This document shows positions 24,701 to 39,000 of a stretch of 64,000 nt of DNA, piece after piece. The position numbers and the translations under genes were made by a program. Location: assembly GCF_004027225.2 (NCBI RefSeq), contig NC_044290.2:8262906-8326905 (forward strand), in the 5' to 3' direction. The stretch's first letter is position 1, and the number at the start of each line of letters is the position of its first letter. The DNA comes from Strigops habroptila (lineage: Eukaryota; Chordata; Aves; Psittaciformes; Psittacidae). The notes under the pieces were generated by a model that did not search any database, was not told the origin of the DNA, and saw nothing but the letters and a program-made list of their open reading frames with translations.

Positions 24701-27700
24701 TGCTGCATGATATGCAAACAACAGTGTGGCACACAGCCCAAGCTCTGCGACTACAGGTACTGCAGGGGAATTTGACTTCGTATGAGTAAGTACGATGCCA
24801 TATCCGCAGGGTTATTAGAGCATGTTACCCCGAAGGAGGTTCTGCAGTAGTCAAATGGGAAACCCTGTTAAAAAAAACAACTTCAAAGAACCTAAAATTA
24901 AAATGGATGCTTGTGGGTAATTGGAATCAAAGATTAGGAGTATGGCATTGTATCTCCTGTCTGCTTGCTCTCTTAATTGCTCCAGACTGATGTGCTATCT
25001 ACTCTATAATTACATATTAAAGGCTCTCTGAGTCCAGGAGAGTTTGTATTTTAGGGAATGACCTGAAGAAGGTTCTAACGCCCTTGTCATTTGTGCAGTG
25101 GGTAGCCTGAGCAATTTGGGTGGCACAGCCCTCAGTTCAGAGCACAGAAATGCGTGTGCAGCTCTGCAAAACTGGCATCTGCTCCATGTAACTAGAACAA
25201 ATAACCATCCTAAAGCTACTTAAGTTCATTTCTAAGGATACTCCAAAAGAAAGCTAATGGGAAGTTTTAAGAGCTTCTGTAATACAATCTGTTGTTAAAG
25301 TTTGTGGTGAGAGTGTTAAAAAATTCAAGAAGCTGTTAATGGGCTTGCTCAGTGATCAGTAAGGCTGCTTCCAAAGTTGTCAGCATGACACATAGAGGCA
25401 TGTTATGCCAAAATAAAGTGCTAGTGATCTCGGTCCTGGGTACAGCGTAAGTGTTACTTCAGCCTTCTCAAAAGATGTCATCTTTCCAGCATATATTCTG
25501 CCAGCTTTTGCTTTGCTTCTGTGTAATGCTGTCAAATTGCTTGGTAAGCAAGCAGAAAATGAGCATACTATTGGAAACAAAACCTTGAGAGAGTGTGCAT
25601 AGCAGAGGAGGGAAGGAGAGGGGTTTGGAGGCAAAGGAGAGAAGAGGGAAAGAAGAAAGTCATGGTACAGGGCAAGTATCATTCTACTCTGGTGTGCTGG
25701 ATTAGTCAGAAAGACTCCAAAAATAGCTTTCACAGCTGCTTAAACCAAGGCTTTGGATGTAGCAAATGAGGATTAACATGCTGCAGGGGCTGGCAGTGGA
25801 TATTGCAGCATTTCCTCTTGTTCTAGCCCGTTTTCCGGGACAGCTTTTAGAATACATAAAAAGCTGAGCAGTTTTCCGTACCAGAATCCTAGCAGCCTTG
25901 TACCAAACTGTGTAACCTTTTAGGTTTCAGACTTAAAGGGTTTTTCTACATCTTAAGACATTCGTTAATGGATGTTACTTGTCATACTTTAGTAATTTGA
26001 ACTCTAGTGTTTAATCTGTGCTCTTGAAGGATGGATAGGAGCTCAGATTCTTTTTCGGTGTAGCTGTTAGTGTTGCAGACAATGCAGAGGGATGTTTATG
26101 GCACCTGGGTTTGGAATTAAAAAGAACAGAATTAATTTTAAACTGTTGTTTTGGGGTTTTTTTTTTCCTCAATTCAAATGATTTTCTAAACTTGCAAGCA
26201 CATGGCCTAGTTACGTCAGTTTCTGTAGCCAGTGTGCTTAAAATAGTACTTACGGTGGTGCATGTAAACATAAACACTTCTTGGAGTTAGTCTATCTAAA
26301 ATAAATGAGCAATATTGATGTGCCTGTTGTTTGAGGATTTATTTTCCATGGCTTTTGGTCTTTATTGCAGATGTGTGTGGTGTCAGTACACTGTGCATGA
26401 TGAATGCATGATGGATTATTTAAAGACACAGAAGTGTACATTTGGAGAATTCAGAGACTTAATTATTCCACCATACTATTTGTCTACAATCAACCAGATG
26501 CGTAAAGAGAAAAGAACTGATTATGAGAAGGTAATGGTCTGCTGCTGCTTGGGTTTTAACATATTTTTAAGAATCCCAGATAAAGAAGGAAAAAACCTCC
26601 ACACACATTAAAACTTGAACTTGGACTATTGTCAGGTTAATCACTCTCAGGTGAATGTTTCAATACATATGAAGTACTTGTAGTGTTAATTCTGAGATGT
26701 CTGTCGTTTTATTAACATAGTAGTTGGAGCATGAGCAGCCATTTGGATTTTGTTTCTCCAAACCAGCACTGAGATTTGGTTACCTTACTTGAATGTTTTG
26801 GGATTTTTCTGCTACTGGTTTCCTAACATTGTAGTATTTGTTGTCCCAGGCCCTGCAGAACAGAAGTCTTCAATCTTTATGTTTCCATTTTGACTGCCTC
26901 AGACTAATTGGTAACTTCCTCATTTCAGCACTTGCAGGGGACAGGTTTTGGAACAAGGCTGTAAACATTTCCAAATGTGCAGTGGGTTTGTGCCTGACTG
27001 ACTTCTACCCTTTTGCAGGTAGCACCTTACTGCAGAAAACACTGGATGCCAGTAATTGTACTGGCCAATACTCGCAGTGGAAACAACATGGGTGAAACTT
27101 TACTAGGAGAATTTAAAATTCTGCTGAACCCTGTTCAGGTATTTACAGTGAAAAGCTCCTATAATAAAAGTTTAAAGTAGAACATAGCTTTGTTTACACA
27201 GTGGTAGTAGGATCTTGTGAAAGATCAGTAAAGGAAACAAATTCAGGCAGTTTGTACTTTTAGAAAGAATAGCTTTATAGAGAGAAACCAAAACTGCAGA
27301 GGCTCTTCCCACCCCCAGGTTTGTTACGGTTCTAATACTGGTCCAGTTTTTTGTTTCTAGTAGTACATGAAGTAATTCTGTTAATGACGAGTGTCTGGCT
27401 CTTGCGTGCAGCTGTTAGAAAATGAAACATTTAGATCTTCTTAATTTGAAACCCGTATTTGTTTAAATCCTCACTTGTGCAAATGTCAGTGTTTACAGCT
27501 GCTGCTTCGTGTTGTTGCTTTCCCTTTAAAACCCACGGGGATGGACCAGGATGTTGATGTAAGGCAGTTAGTTGTTCCTTGGATTTCCTGGCTGCACCTT
27601 AATACTCTTCCTTTGAAGTTCAAAACCCAGCCTTGGAATACAGGCTAATAGAAATCACTATGTGTGTGTTTTAAATGCGTTCCAATCAGGCTTGAAAGAA

Positions 27701-30700
27701 TAAACCTCTTTGTGTGCTGGGTATTTAAGAATTACTTTTATCTGAAGTCTTTTGTCTCTACAGAATTTATCATAGATCCAGACTTTCCTTAGGACTCTGT
27801 CAGCTCAGTTTATCAGTGGCATTTATTCCCAGTGAAGCAGCCAGAGCTCTCTTGTGAATTTGGGAAACCAAATCCTGCTCACAGAAGTCAAGACAGCTCA
27901 TTTCCTAATGCAATATTGTAAATGCAGAATCTTTGTTTTGCATTAGAATGAACTTCTTGAAGCTGTTTATCTGCAAGGCAAATCCTGAGTTGTGTTCTGT
28001 GAACTCAGGAACTCCTTATTTTCCTCTCTTCTAGGTTTTTGATCTAAGCAAAATCACACCTGCTAAAGCACTCCAACTTTGTACCTTGCTGCCTTGCAAT
28101 GCTGTCAGGGTTCTTGTCTGTGGTGGGGATGGCACAGTGGGCTGGGTCCTGGATGCCATTGATGAAATGAAGATAAAGGTATTGTGTTTTAAATTAAGAG
28201 ATGTTTTATGGTGAAATGAGTTTTGGAGTTGCCGAAGTGCTGCACCTAATCTCTTAACCTGCATTTATGGTTTTCATTTTACTGAATAAGCCTAGAGAGA
28301 AATATTTGCAGAATTACTTATTCATACCATTTCCCTGGTAGTTCAGGAAAAATATGAAAGCTTTAGATTTTAAATTATATTTAAAGTTGTTCTTTTCTGT
28401 AAAAGAAGAAAAGAACAAGGTGCAGAATATTTCACATGTTGTTCTTTCCTCTTTGTCTAAACATATTTATTTTGCTGTAAATGGCATTGCTAATAATGGC
28501 TAATGTGCTCTGACTAGCTATTTCTCCCAGTGCGCTCAATCTTTTATAATAACCTCATAATGTTGCTGGCTATACTGGTTATATTGCCAGTGCACGAGTG
28601 AGTGCAGTAATTTGCTTCTGCTCCTTATCGTGTATTCTAAAGAACTTAGCAGAGCTGTCAGTCTGCAGCCTACTGTAGACTCTGCTAACAGCAAGTAGAG
28701 AAGGAAAATTAAGCTGTATGTTTACCGTTGATTTGAAATGGAAGATATTCCAGTTTACAGGGCACTGCTTAGAACTACTGAGAAAATAAAAAATGAATTA
28801 TGACTAGGGCGTTAGTGCTTTACCTATAAACTTTTTTCTTCAGTAATAAAAGGAAGAAAGTTTCTCTTCTTATATAAATGTGGATTTTGTTGTTGCTTTG
28901 GGGTTTTTTTTTGCTGTGGTTTTTTTGTTAATACATGAAATGTTTTAGTTGAAGGCCATTATTACTACTTCATGCATAATCAAACTGAGCTGCTTTCAGG
29001 GTTTCTATGTACTGATAATATAGAAATGCAACAAAGCATAACTATAAAAGGTTAATGAATGTGAGTAAATGGTTACTTGGTCTTGGACACCTGATATATT
29101 GTCCCTAAGAGCCAATATAGCTGATAAAATCTGTGTTCTTTTTTGTTTCCAAGTATTCAACTGAGTCATTGGAGTTATATAAATACTGATGAGATTATCA
29201 GCAAAACATTTTTATTATCAGCAATAGGTCATTTACTCCCTTTGGTTTATCTTGACTCTCAAACACAGGTTACCTAGCTGATAACTCTCCTTGAAAAAAC
29301 AGTAACCATAATGCCACTTATTGCAAGTACTTTTCACAGCTGAATTTCAAAGGCCATAATAAATCTGAAATAACTCTTTACCCTTCTGTGGTAAAGAGAG
29401 CAAAAACGTTTGCTGAGGTGGCCATTCTGAGTGTCTGCTACTGTCACTTCTCCTGTGATCTGCAGAGGTGATCATCATCTGCTCCATCTGCTGATGTCGG
29501 TTGGATCTGTGTGTGTATGTGGCATCTCTGAAACTTAGATACTGATTTTCCTTCTTTGAGTATGTGAATTTCTGTCTGTGGCTGAATACTCATGTTATGT
29601 GCATCTGCTGTTTCAGATATAACCTCTCTTCAGTCTTATAAGAGCATTTGGGTTTCTTGTTATGGTTCATGGCCTTATGTTATGTCTCTCTTAGTGTTCA
29701 TATCACTTCCCAGACTTACAAAATCCCAGACTGGTTGGGGTTGAAGGGACCTTAAAGCTCCTCCAGTTCCAACCCTTGCCACGGGCAGGGACACCTTCCA
29801 CTAGAGCAGGTTGCTCCAAGCCCCTGTGTCCAACCTGGCCTTGAACACTGCCAGGGATGGGGCAGCCACAGCTTCTCTGGGCACCCTGTGCCAGCGCCTC
29901 AGCACCCTCACTGAATTTCTTCCTAATATCTCATCTCAATCTCCTCTCTGTCAGTTTAAAGCCATTCCCCTTGTCCTGTCACTACACGCCCTTGTAAAAA
30001 GTCCCTCTCCAGCTTTCTGGAGAAAACTATTATTGCTTATATGCAGTAACAGTGTTAGTAATTTACCGTGGCTGCAGCAAGTCAGTAGCATATAATCAGG
30101 AAATCAGATGGCAAGTTCAGAGCTCCTCTTCTAGATCTGAAGTGTCATCTTTGTGAAGGAATACTCTGTTCAGTTTTAATAATGCATTGTTTCCATGCTG
30201 TGTTTGTATTCTCTTTTCTTTTCACAATGTTCTAATGTTTCCTTCTTCTGCATTATCTCTATGATAAGTACCTACATGTGCCATCTGCTATTACTAACTG
30301 CTGCCAGCTCTATTGCTCTGCGCTATGTAACAACCTGCTGTGAAGATTAATGATATTTGTCTAACCTGAACATTTGGGGATAAAAGGGAGAAAATGAGTG
30401 CTGAAGGAGGAGCTAATATGCAGTGGTTTTGTATCCTAGGGGCAAGAACGTTATATTCCACAAGTTGCAGTTTTACCTCTGGGAACAGGTAATGACCTGT
30501 CTAATACACTGGGCTGGGGTGCAGGTTATGCTGGAGAAGTCCCTGTAGAACAAATCTTACAAAATGTCATGGAGGCAGATGGAATCAAACTAGACAGGTA
30601 AGTAACAGTGGGAAGATAAGTTCTATAGAACCAAATAGTACTATAGCTCTGCGGATATCCAGTTGCAGCGGTATATGTAAAGAAACAAAAGTATTGCTGG

Positions 30701-33700
30701 AGGGAACTGCAAAATAACTGAGGTCCAAAATTAGTCTGTCTTTAGTTATTCTGCAAGGCTTAACTCTTTCATAATTTAACTAAATTTGAATCTTTTGACT
30801 TGATCCCAGTATAGATATGAGATTCCTAACTACAGCTTTGATGCTAAGTGAGAGCAGTCTGTCATGAGTCTAAGTAATGGCTGTTGTTTTTCAGATGGAA
30901 GATTCAAGTAACAAACAAAGGATACTACAACTTACGGAAACCAAAGGTATGGTTTGCAAGTATAAATATGGATTCTGTAGAATACCTGGATGTTTATACT
31001 AATTTTTCTGGTTGCCTACTTTCCGTTAAACACTGTGACTTTTAAATCCTGATAATGATATTTAAGAAGACCATAACTAGAAGTTCTATCTTACAGGTAT
31101 TCACAATGAACAACTACTTCTCTATAGGACCTGATGCTCTCATGGCTTTAAATTTTCATGCTCATCGTGAGAAGACTCCCTCTCTGTTTTCCAGCAGAAT
31201 TATTAATAAGGTATGTTTGCTAAAGTGACATTTTTCTCCTTGTAGCTGTTAAGGCTATTTTTTGCTCTGCATTGCTTTACTCCCTTACTTCCTTTCATGC
31301 CATTTTAAGAGTTTGAACTCATTTTTCTTGAGGAGGGGATTCCATGGGTAAAACATGCTTCCAGCCCACTCACAAGTGTTCTCTCTTGCCTCTGCTTGCT
31401 TGCTTACAGAATATGCTGTTCAATTTTTATCAGGACGTCTCATTTGCTTAGAAACTTAATGGATTAAAGACATTGCCTATTTCCTTTTAATGTGGAAAGC
31501 AAGTTTCTTGTGCAAGTTGTAGTCTCTCTCCTGAAGAGAGCTTGGTTGAAGGATGTGCAAATATGTTACGTATTAATATTAGATAAGGTTTGCAGAATAA
31601 TAACCACACATGAATGTTTCATACTCTTCATATGATTTGTCTTTTTCTAACAGTGTTTTCTGTGCTCCCTGTTTTGTTTGGTCTCTTTTTTACAGGCAGT
31701 TTATTTTTTTTATGGAACCAAAGACTGCTTAGTACAAGAATGTAAAGATCTTAACAAAAAAGTTGAGGTAAGTTTTTTAACTTGCTTATTCTCTGGACAG
31801 TTGGTGGAGTGTAAAAGCATCCCTTGTGAAAGAAAAGGGGAAAAGCTTTGCAGCTTACATCTGTGTGATACTTGTATAGAATGGCTTAGACTTGGAGTAT
31901 TTTTGCAGATAGACAGAACATTGGCTTATTTCATGGAATTCATGTTTTTGAGCTTACTGAAAATCCCTAATTTATTTTCTGACCTTGACTCAGTTCTGTG
32001 AGTTCAAGTACTGATACTCAGATAAAATTTGCCTTCCGCCAGAGACTTACATAAGTGAGTTTCTTTTTCTGTTCTCCATTAAGAGAAATCTGTTACAGCT
32101 TAGGATATCTTATGAAATAGAAGTCATTTCCTTTAAAGTATGAGAAGAAAACATATTCTGTTTGTACAGGGCCAGTTTTTCTTCGAGTGGAAGCCTATTA
32201 GATGCACAAAGAGAATAACCAGCTTATACTGAAGTACTGAATTTGATCCACAATAGTAAACTTCTGTTTGTCTTTTAAAGCTAGAGTTGGATGGTGAGAG
32301 AATCGAGTTGCCCAATTTGGAAGGCATCATTGTCCTGAATATTGGATACTGGGGAGGCGGCTGCAGGCTCTGGGAAGGAGTGGGTGATGAACCTTACCCC
32401 TTGGCGAGGTACACAGTGCATCTTCTTCTTATTAATAGTTCTTCTGGTGCAAGCACTTGTCTCCAGTAGGCTGTGCTTATGTAGTCAGACTTGTCTGAAA
32501 GTCAGAAGGATTCTTTGTGGCAGTAGGTATCTAGGATTTGTTATTTTATTCATGTTAGAGATTTGGACTAAGTGCATCCCACTCATGAAGGTGTTTTTTA
32601 AGACCTTCTCAAAATGTCTGGCATCATTAAGCAATATCATTGAAGAGGCTACTGAAATAAAGGTAGCCTTCAAAAAGTAGATGATAGGTCCATTTGAGAA
32701 TATGAAAGAACATGTCTTAATACAGGTTGAAATATAAAGTCAAAACAAAGCAAGTGAAAAATTTGACTCCCATGCATGAGTAAGTTGGCTGGAGTAATAC
32801 TGAAGAGGAGCAAAGCTGGGTACATTAGTTATTCCCTCTTGTGACTTCCTTCTTTAGAAGCCATATATAAATATAATTCATAGTTCTATTACAAGGCTTA
32901 TCACAGAATCATTAGGGTTGTCAGGAACATCTGGAGGTCATCTAGTCCGAACGCCCTGCCAAATCAAGGCCACCTAGAGCAGGTTACACAGGAACATGTC
33001 CAAGTGGATTTTGAATGTCTCCAGAGAGGGAGGCTCCATGATCCTGGATTCCTAAAAAATATTTGGGCAAGGTACTTTACCAGAATCTAAAAAATCAGGC
33101 ATTAAAAGATTTTCCCATAGATTAATAACTGCATGAAAAGACAAAAAATTGTACAGATTTATGGAAGAGAAATCCACTGTGGGCCTTAAATCTGCACAGT
33201 GGGGCTCGGCAAGTCATACATCCATAGTTTCCAGAAGCTAGATGGAGTGTGCCAGCCGGTGTATCGCTCCATACTTGTGTTTCTGTATGACTCCTTCACT
33301 GTTCAGTGGGATTTGTTCAGTGCTGGCCAGCACAAATAGACAGTTTAAACATATTTGTAGAGTAACATGTCTTTCTATAGGAATAGCCATAAGAGGACTG
33401 TGTAATATTTGGACAGGTATTCTAGGGCTCATGAGCATCGCTAAAGAGAGTCTCCTTTCTTAATTCATAGACATGATGATGGACTTCTGGAAGTTGTTGG
33501 TGTTCATGGATCTTTCCACTGTGCCCAGATTCAGGTGAAACTAGCAAATCCTGTTCGCCTGGGGCAGGCACATACAGTGAGGGTAAGTGGTGGTGATGGA
33601 CCTGTTTTCCCTAATTTATTATTTTTCAATACACAGTATCAGCATGTTGTAGTTGTAAAAGGGATCTCCAGAGCTCCTCTGAACTGCTGTGATTGTGTGT

Positions 33701-33910
33701 TCTTCTATTTAATACTAGCTGATCTTGAAGAGCTCAAAGATGCCGATGCAGGTGGATGGAGAGCCGTGGGCTCAGGGGCCCTGCACTGTTACCATAACTC
33801 ATAAGACACATGCACTGATGCTGTATCACTCGGGTGAACAAACAGATGACGATACTTCCAGCAGTTCTGAGGAAGACCACGTGAGAGAACCGACGGATGA
33901 AGATACATAG
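24302..33910 (+). CDS. DGKE: diacylglycerol kinase epsilon
   Basis: Phosphorylates diacylglycerol, in this isoform preferentially arachidonoyl species, to phosphatidic acid in the phosphatidylinositol cycle at membranes. Eleven coding exons: 24302-24756, 26371-26530, 27019-27138, 28035-28178, 30440-30597, 30895-30946, 31097-31210, 31696-31767, 32281-32408, 33471-33582, 33719-33910. All are GT-AG and phase-consistent, giving 568 residues (human 567). An N-terminal hydrophobic segment at 20-40 is the membrane anchor. Two cysteine-rich C1 domains follow (about 57-107 and 122-175; [14 protein letters not shown] starts the second). The catalytic domain carries GGDGT at 275-279, and GTGNDL at 308-313 lies further into the kinase region. 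The C terminus is acidic and serine-rich. Start: ATG 24302, G at -3 and +4; the open frame extends upstream, but the family starts here. The segment around the exon 2/3 junction is the most diverged from human. Confidence 0.98.
29720..30022 (-). repeat. CR1 LINE 3' region, antisense, in DGKE intron 4
   Basis: The plus strand shows the reverse complement of a CR1 3' region: GGTTGAAGGGACCTTAAAGC, then CACGGGCAGGGACACCTTCC and further CR1 blocks down to GTCCCTCTCCAGCTTTCTGG. It is nearly the same as the copy at 15959 over more than 150 bases. Confidence 0.92.
32901..33040 (-). repeat. CR1 LINE fragment, antisense, in DGKE intron 9
   Basis: The plus strand has CACAGAATCATTAGGGTTGT, GGTCATCTAGTCC and CTAGAGCAGGTTACACAGGA in CR1 order. 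It is more diverged than the copies at 15959 and 29720, so probably an older insertion. Confidence 0.8.
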
Positions 33911-35144
33911 ATTTTGTAGAACTTAACAGAATACAGCGATGAACTTCAGCTCATTTAAAAACACTGAGAACACCTAATTTAGATTAAAGTTTGTGTCCTA
34001 AGGTTCATACTTGTGAATGAACTAGTGCTGAGGAAAAAGCCATGCTTTTACATTCATGAAAACGTTCACAGCTGAATGACCACAACTGTTTTGCCTTTTA
34101 GATTGGTGGTGATCTAGCCCAGACTTTCTAGCTGGAGGAGGTAGTTACTCCAATGGCAGAAAAGAGACAGATACTTCAGCCCTCCCTTGCTGTGGAATTA
34201 GATCTTCTGCTCAGAGTCTAGTATGCAAAATGTTTGATGCCCTTGGAAAGGGGAACAGTTGGAGTTTAGCCTGCTTCCACCTGCCCTTTTCCCCAGAGCA
34301 GAAAATCAGACCAAGTAGGGTGTGAGCTGGTTTTCTGACAACAGTGTGCTCCTGGCTGCCATCTCTTCTTGGGAGCAACACAGGCACCTTTCTGTGCACC
34401 TGCTTGTGCAGTGGGTATCTAATAGGCTCGACTGGGAGAGCAGAGGATCTGGGAGCTCTTAGGGAGGTGATTAGCAAGAAAGATGCTTTTGGACCAAAGA
34501 TTTCTGAAAGTGTTGTGTTTGCAAACGACCTCTTTCAGTGGCTTTATAAGCCATAGGTAGAATACTCCTGAGGTCCCAAGTAGCCAAGGTACAACTTCAA
34601 AATAATTGTACCATGACTTGCTCTGATCCTGTGACTGACTCTGCTTCAGTTCAGTGAGAGGCTAATTCTAGTTTTTGTAAATAGCAACATCGTCGTTCTT
34701 GAGGAGGCTTTTTGGAGGAGAACTTGGACAAAGGAGCTGTCTCTTTTTACCTGTTTAGAGGAGGGTTTTAGAGGAAAAATGGTGATTGGCAAATGTGCAT
34801 GTTGGTCATGTCGGGTTTCTTAAAGATCTTGCTTCATAACTACCTGAAAATGATCAATAGTAAGCCATTCTGTTAACTGTTTCAATTTTAAGTGTGGCAG
34901 TTGAGAGCTAAGTTTGCAGAAGTTAGCAAGTTCTGGTGTTCATGTGTGTAATTCGATTGGGGAAAAAAGCATGGAAGCATTTGTCTTCTGACTGGCTCTT
35001 AGGAGGGTCAGAGTTACCATGTTGGACCTGAAACTTCATTTCCCTTATGAATATATAGAGAAGAAAAGATTGGTGATCTATACTGATAGTAAAGGTTAAG
35101 AACACATACAACAATACATAGAAACTGTCAGTTTGACATATCTG

Positions 35145-35176
35145 AAGCTTCTCAGGTGAAAAGCTTCTCAGGTGAA
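35145..35176. repeat. 16-bp tandem duplication
   Basis: AAGCTTCTCAGGTGAA occurs twice in perfect tandem in the probable DGKE 3'UTR. Confidence 0.9.
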
Positions 35177-36016
35177 AACATCTCCATGGTTAACAGAAGT
35201 AAAAACCTGCTTCCTTTTTTCTTTTCTGTTGTAGGTATTTTAAGCCTGCAGCAGGTGATAGCTGTGAGCTGAGGTTTAAACTTTGTCACTAAGTAATGCA
35301 GTTAAGTCCAGTTGAGTTACTGAAGGTGAACTTCCAAGCAGGAAGAGAATTTATGCTGAATGCATGCTTTTATAAGCCAAGATCATAAGAGGAGAGCTTT
35401 GGTCTAAACTTTGAATGTTGCTGCTTTTGTCAGAACTCCTCCATTATTTTGGTGGTTGTGTCTTTTTTCCCCCCTCTTTTTTCCTTCTACTAAATGAAAG
35501 TGATACCATTGGGTAAAGTAGGCTGTGTTTCTAGGTTTTGTAAACTGAAACTGCTTTTCAACAATTGTAAAATGACATTTGCATTGATGGTGAATGAACT
35601 ATTTATATTTTAAAATAATTTATTGAAACCTTGGCAAAGTCAGTATTTTTAAAGCCTTCAATTGTAATCCTCTTTGGAGAGCATTTTTAACTTGATGGTG
35701 TTTGTTGTAGCAAGTGTATGTACTAGATCTTAAATACTACTGATTGTCAGTGAATTTATAGCTGTCTGAAAATGTGATTAGAATGAACTGTAAAGCAGAA
35801 GCCATGTGTAAATTCCACATTCATTAGCTTTATACACCTCAACTTAATTATTTTATTGTGTGTAAATATGGAGAACAAATTAATAGTAAAAACTGTGTAA
35901 AAAGTGTTTAAAATACCCAAAAGTATACTATGTTAGATAAATCCACTACCCTTTTTTTAGTTACAAGGTTCAATTTGTATTAGCTTCAGAGATCTCAGTA
36001 GCTAAGTTATTATTTT

Positions 36017-36031
36017 TATATATATATATAA
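36017..36031. repeat. (TA)n microsatellite
   Basis: Uninterrupted TA dinucleotide run in the DGKE downstream region. Confidence 0.85.
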
Positions 36032-39000
36032 CCATCAGCATCCTTAAAATAGTGAAGTTCTGTGCTATGGTTCTTATCTAACTGTTGTTTACAAGCAAAT
36101 GCCATGTCTCTGGAAAAGCAGGATATGTGCTATGAAAGACAGTATTTTCTCAAGAGAAGTGACACCACTGGCTACTTAATCTCAGCTATTCATAATACAG
36201 TTTAAAGAGGTACCTGAAGTTGATCAGATGATTGTTCGAATTGTTTTATAGCCTGAGAACCTTTAACTGCTCAAAAACTTCACTCTTTGGACTTCTGACA
36301 TCTAGAAGAAAAATGATTGATGCCAAGACTTTGAAAGTCTCCCTTTCGTGCAGTAGGTGAGCTGGCTTCTCCACTTGCGCTTTGCCCAGGTGGGGACCAG
36401 TGATGTTGTACTATGTTTGTGCAGGCAAGATCCTCCCAGTTACTCAGAAGGTGTGAAATCCCCTTTGGGAAATGGAAATCCATCGTTCCATGTGGAGAAA
36501 CAAAGGAGAAGTGAAAGTAGCACCTAATTGGGCACTTGTTTGTGAAAACCCTGGTGAATGGTCCTGTTGTATGGGACAGATCATCCCCGTGCATGTGGAA
36601 GAGGCTTGTTTCACTAACTGTTAGTGATTGCAGCAAAGGACAGGTAGCAAATGTAGCCATTGTAAGCATGGGGAAGCCTTTTGTAAATTGTATTTGTGGT
36701 ATGGAGAATATTCTGTAAGGTTGAAGTGTCCAGTTCCCAATCTCACATGGGGTCATCCATCTATTGTAACTATCTGTAGCTGTCATGCATGCCCAAAAAA
36801 AGTTATTTTTAAACATACTGTGTTAGCACTAGAATCTGTTGGGAATTCTTACTGTTTCCAACATGCTGTCCTTGGATTTCTATGTATCCTCCTTTCCAGG
36901 ATGTTGCAAATTGGGTTAAAGCCTGTTTTGAGTTAGTTTTATGGCACTGTTTTGAAGTCCAACTGCAGGCAGTAAATGTCAGCAATGGGCTCCCAGATTC
37001 TAATGCCGGCGTAAACGAACTATTCTAATTTGTATATAGCTGTAGCTGCTGGATGTTGTCATGCTGTGACTGTAACACTGTTACATGCGTTTTTAATGTG
37101 GTAGGTGCAAAAAGCACCAGTACACTGAGCTACTCTGTAGCTCTTGTGGAAACAGCTTGGAAACCTGAAAACACTGCAGTACGTTCTCTGTCCAGAAGAG
37201 GGTACTCTGCAGCTGGGTCTCATGCTTTGCACTGAGGGATTTTTCCTGACGCTGTTGATGCTTAACTTTGAAAAAATACCAAAAGCAATGTTTCAGAAAG
37301 ACACGTCATGAATAGTTTCTTCTGGCAGTTTTCACTCAGTTATACTTCTGCACAGGTAAACTGCACAGGTGAATAACAACATCAATTGTCAAGCACTCAA
37401 AAGTGAATTCACAAAGTTTTAAGCTTTATTTATTGCTGCATACACTAGCTTAACTGTGCACAGAGCTTCTTGTTGTAGGCTTTGTTTTACTTTGTGTTTT
37501 CAATTCAGCAGCTCATAGCAGGGTTAAACTGTTTCAAATGCCACCTGCATTTTGGATCTTTCTCCATATCTGGACTTTTTAGAAAGGTGTCTGAAGTCCA
37601 AACTTGCATTCTTCATCTTCAGAAACAGCTGAGAAGATGAATGGCATTCACTTAGGTAATTTTTTTTCTATGTATGTCTATTGTTCTGGTGTTTGAAGCA
37701 GGCTAGAGTGGTGTTTAGAGCATGCTTTTAACAGCGCTTTGGAATTATTGCAGTTATTAAAGAACATAGTCTTGTGTTTTCTACTGCAATGGCAATATTT
37801 CTGTTTCAAATTAATGTGGAATTTGTTCAAACTTGAACATTTTTCTCAGCTGTTATGAATTCCATTTCATGTTCATAATGTAAGAACTGTATAGCATAAT
37901 TTATGCATTTGATACTCTTTTTGTATGTTCATTTTTAATGTTGCCCCTTCATAGGGTTTTTTATTCCAGGTCTTGCTTTTCTTAAGCACTAACTTGAAAC
38001 ACCATTTACTTTGGTTTGAAGCTTTAAGTACTTGCTCTCAGAAAACAGACTTGAGTTTCTTCTGGTTGCAAAAGAAAATGCTACCATGTTTGAACACCCT
38101 TGGAGAAAAACACCCTGTTGAGGCAATGCTTATAGCAAAAGTAAGTTGAAAGTTTCTTCTGTATAACTTCAGCTAATTCAGATTGAGAGTTTGTACCCCT
38201 GTACATTTTGTCTTGCTAGTGTTTACAGCTACTCAGTAAGTACGTCTTTCCCTCAGTCATTGAATTACTCATTTTATGCTGCCTCACTTTCAGCTAAAAA
38301 TGTCATTTGAGACAGTATCAAAAGCCCTGATTAGATCAGGATAGTGAGCTTCTCTTCTGTCCGTTTTATCCCTCATGCCAGCTAGCTTATCAGAAAGGAA
38401 CATTGGAATGGCTTCACACAGCTTATTCTTAGCCCAGCAACCCACTTGTTTGGCTTTTTCAGTCACCATCACCACACCTGATATCAGAAAGGTCTCTGAA
38501 GGCTCCCAGTCCCCCTGACCTATTCTGAATGTCCAGTTTTTGCTCTTGGCTGCTGGGGAGGAACCTCCCCATTCTCCACAGGTTCTGAGGACTGATAGTT
38601 AAAGGTTCTGGTTTCAGTTTGGCCGGTTCCTTCTGGTTCTGTATTATGTTGCACTGAAGCTCGCAGCTTTTATAGTGTGTGTTATTGTATCTCACTGGTT
38701 TAAAAACCAAAAAACAAAAATAACAAACTTCAAGCACTGTACCTTAGCTGTGAACAGCATAATGATATCATTGTTGTAGTAGTTAGTCTTTTCAACTTAG
38801 CAACAAATGCTTTTTGGTAGAGTACCACTGTAATCTAGTTATTCTGTGGGTAAGTAGGACACTTAGGAATCTTTGCATGTCTTCTAACTGAAAATCCTTT
38901 TTTGTTCTGTATTCCATACTGACTACTAGCAGTTTTCTTCTTTTTGGAAAAGAAATGATTATTTGACTCTTCAGTTAGGAGTAAAGTAGGATATCTTCTG

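Noticed and set aside
23339-24721. 460-codon minus-strand open frame over the DGKE promoter and exon 1
   Set aside because: Proline/alanine/arginine-rich translation of a CpG-rich block, antisense to a certain DGKE exon, without domains. A high-GC artefact.
36280-36816. 178-codon minus-strand open frame
   Set aside because: Antisense to the probable DGKE 3'UTR. No recognisable motif or second exon.
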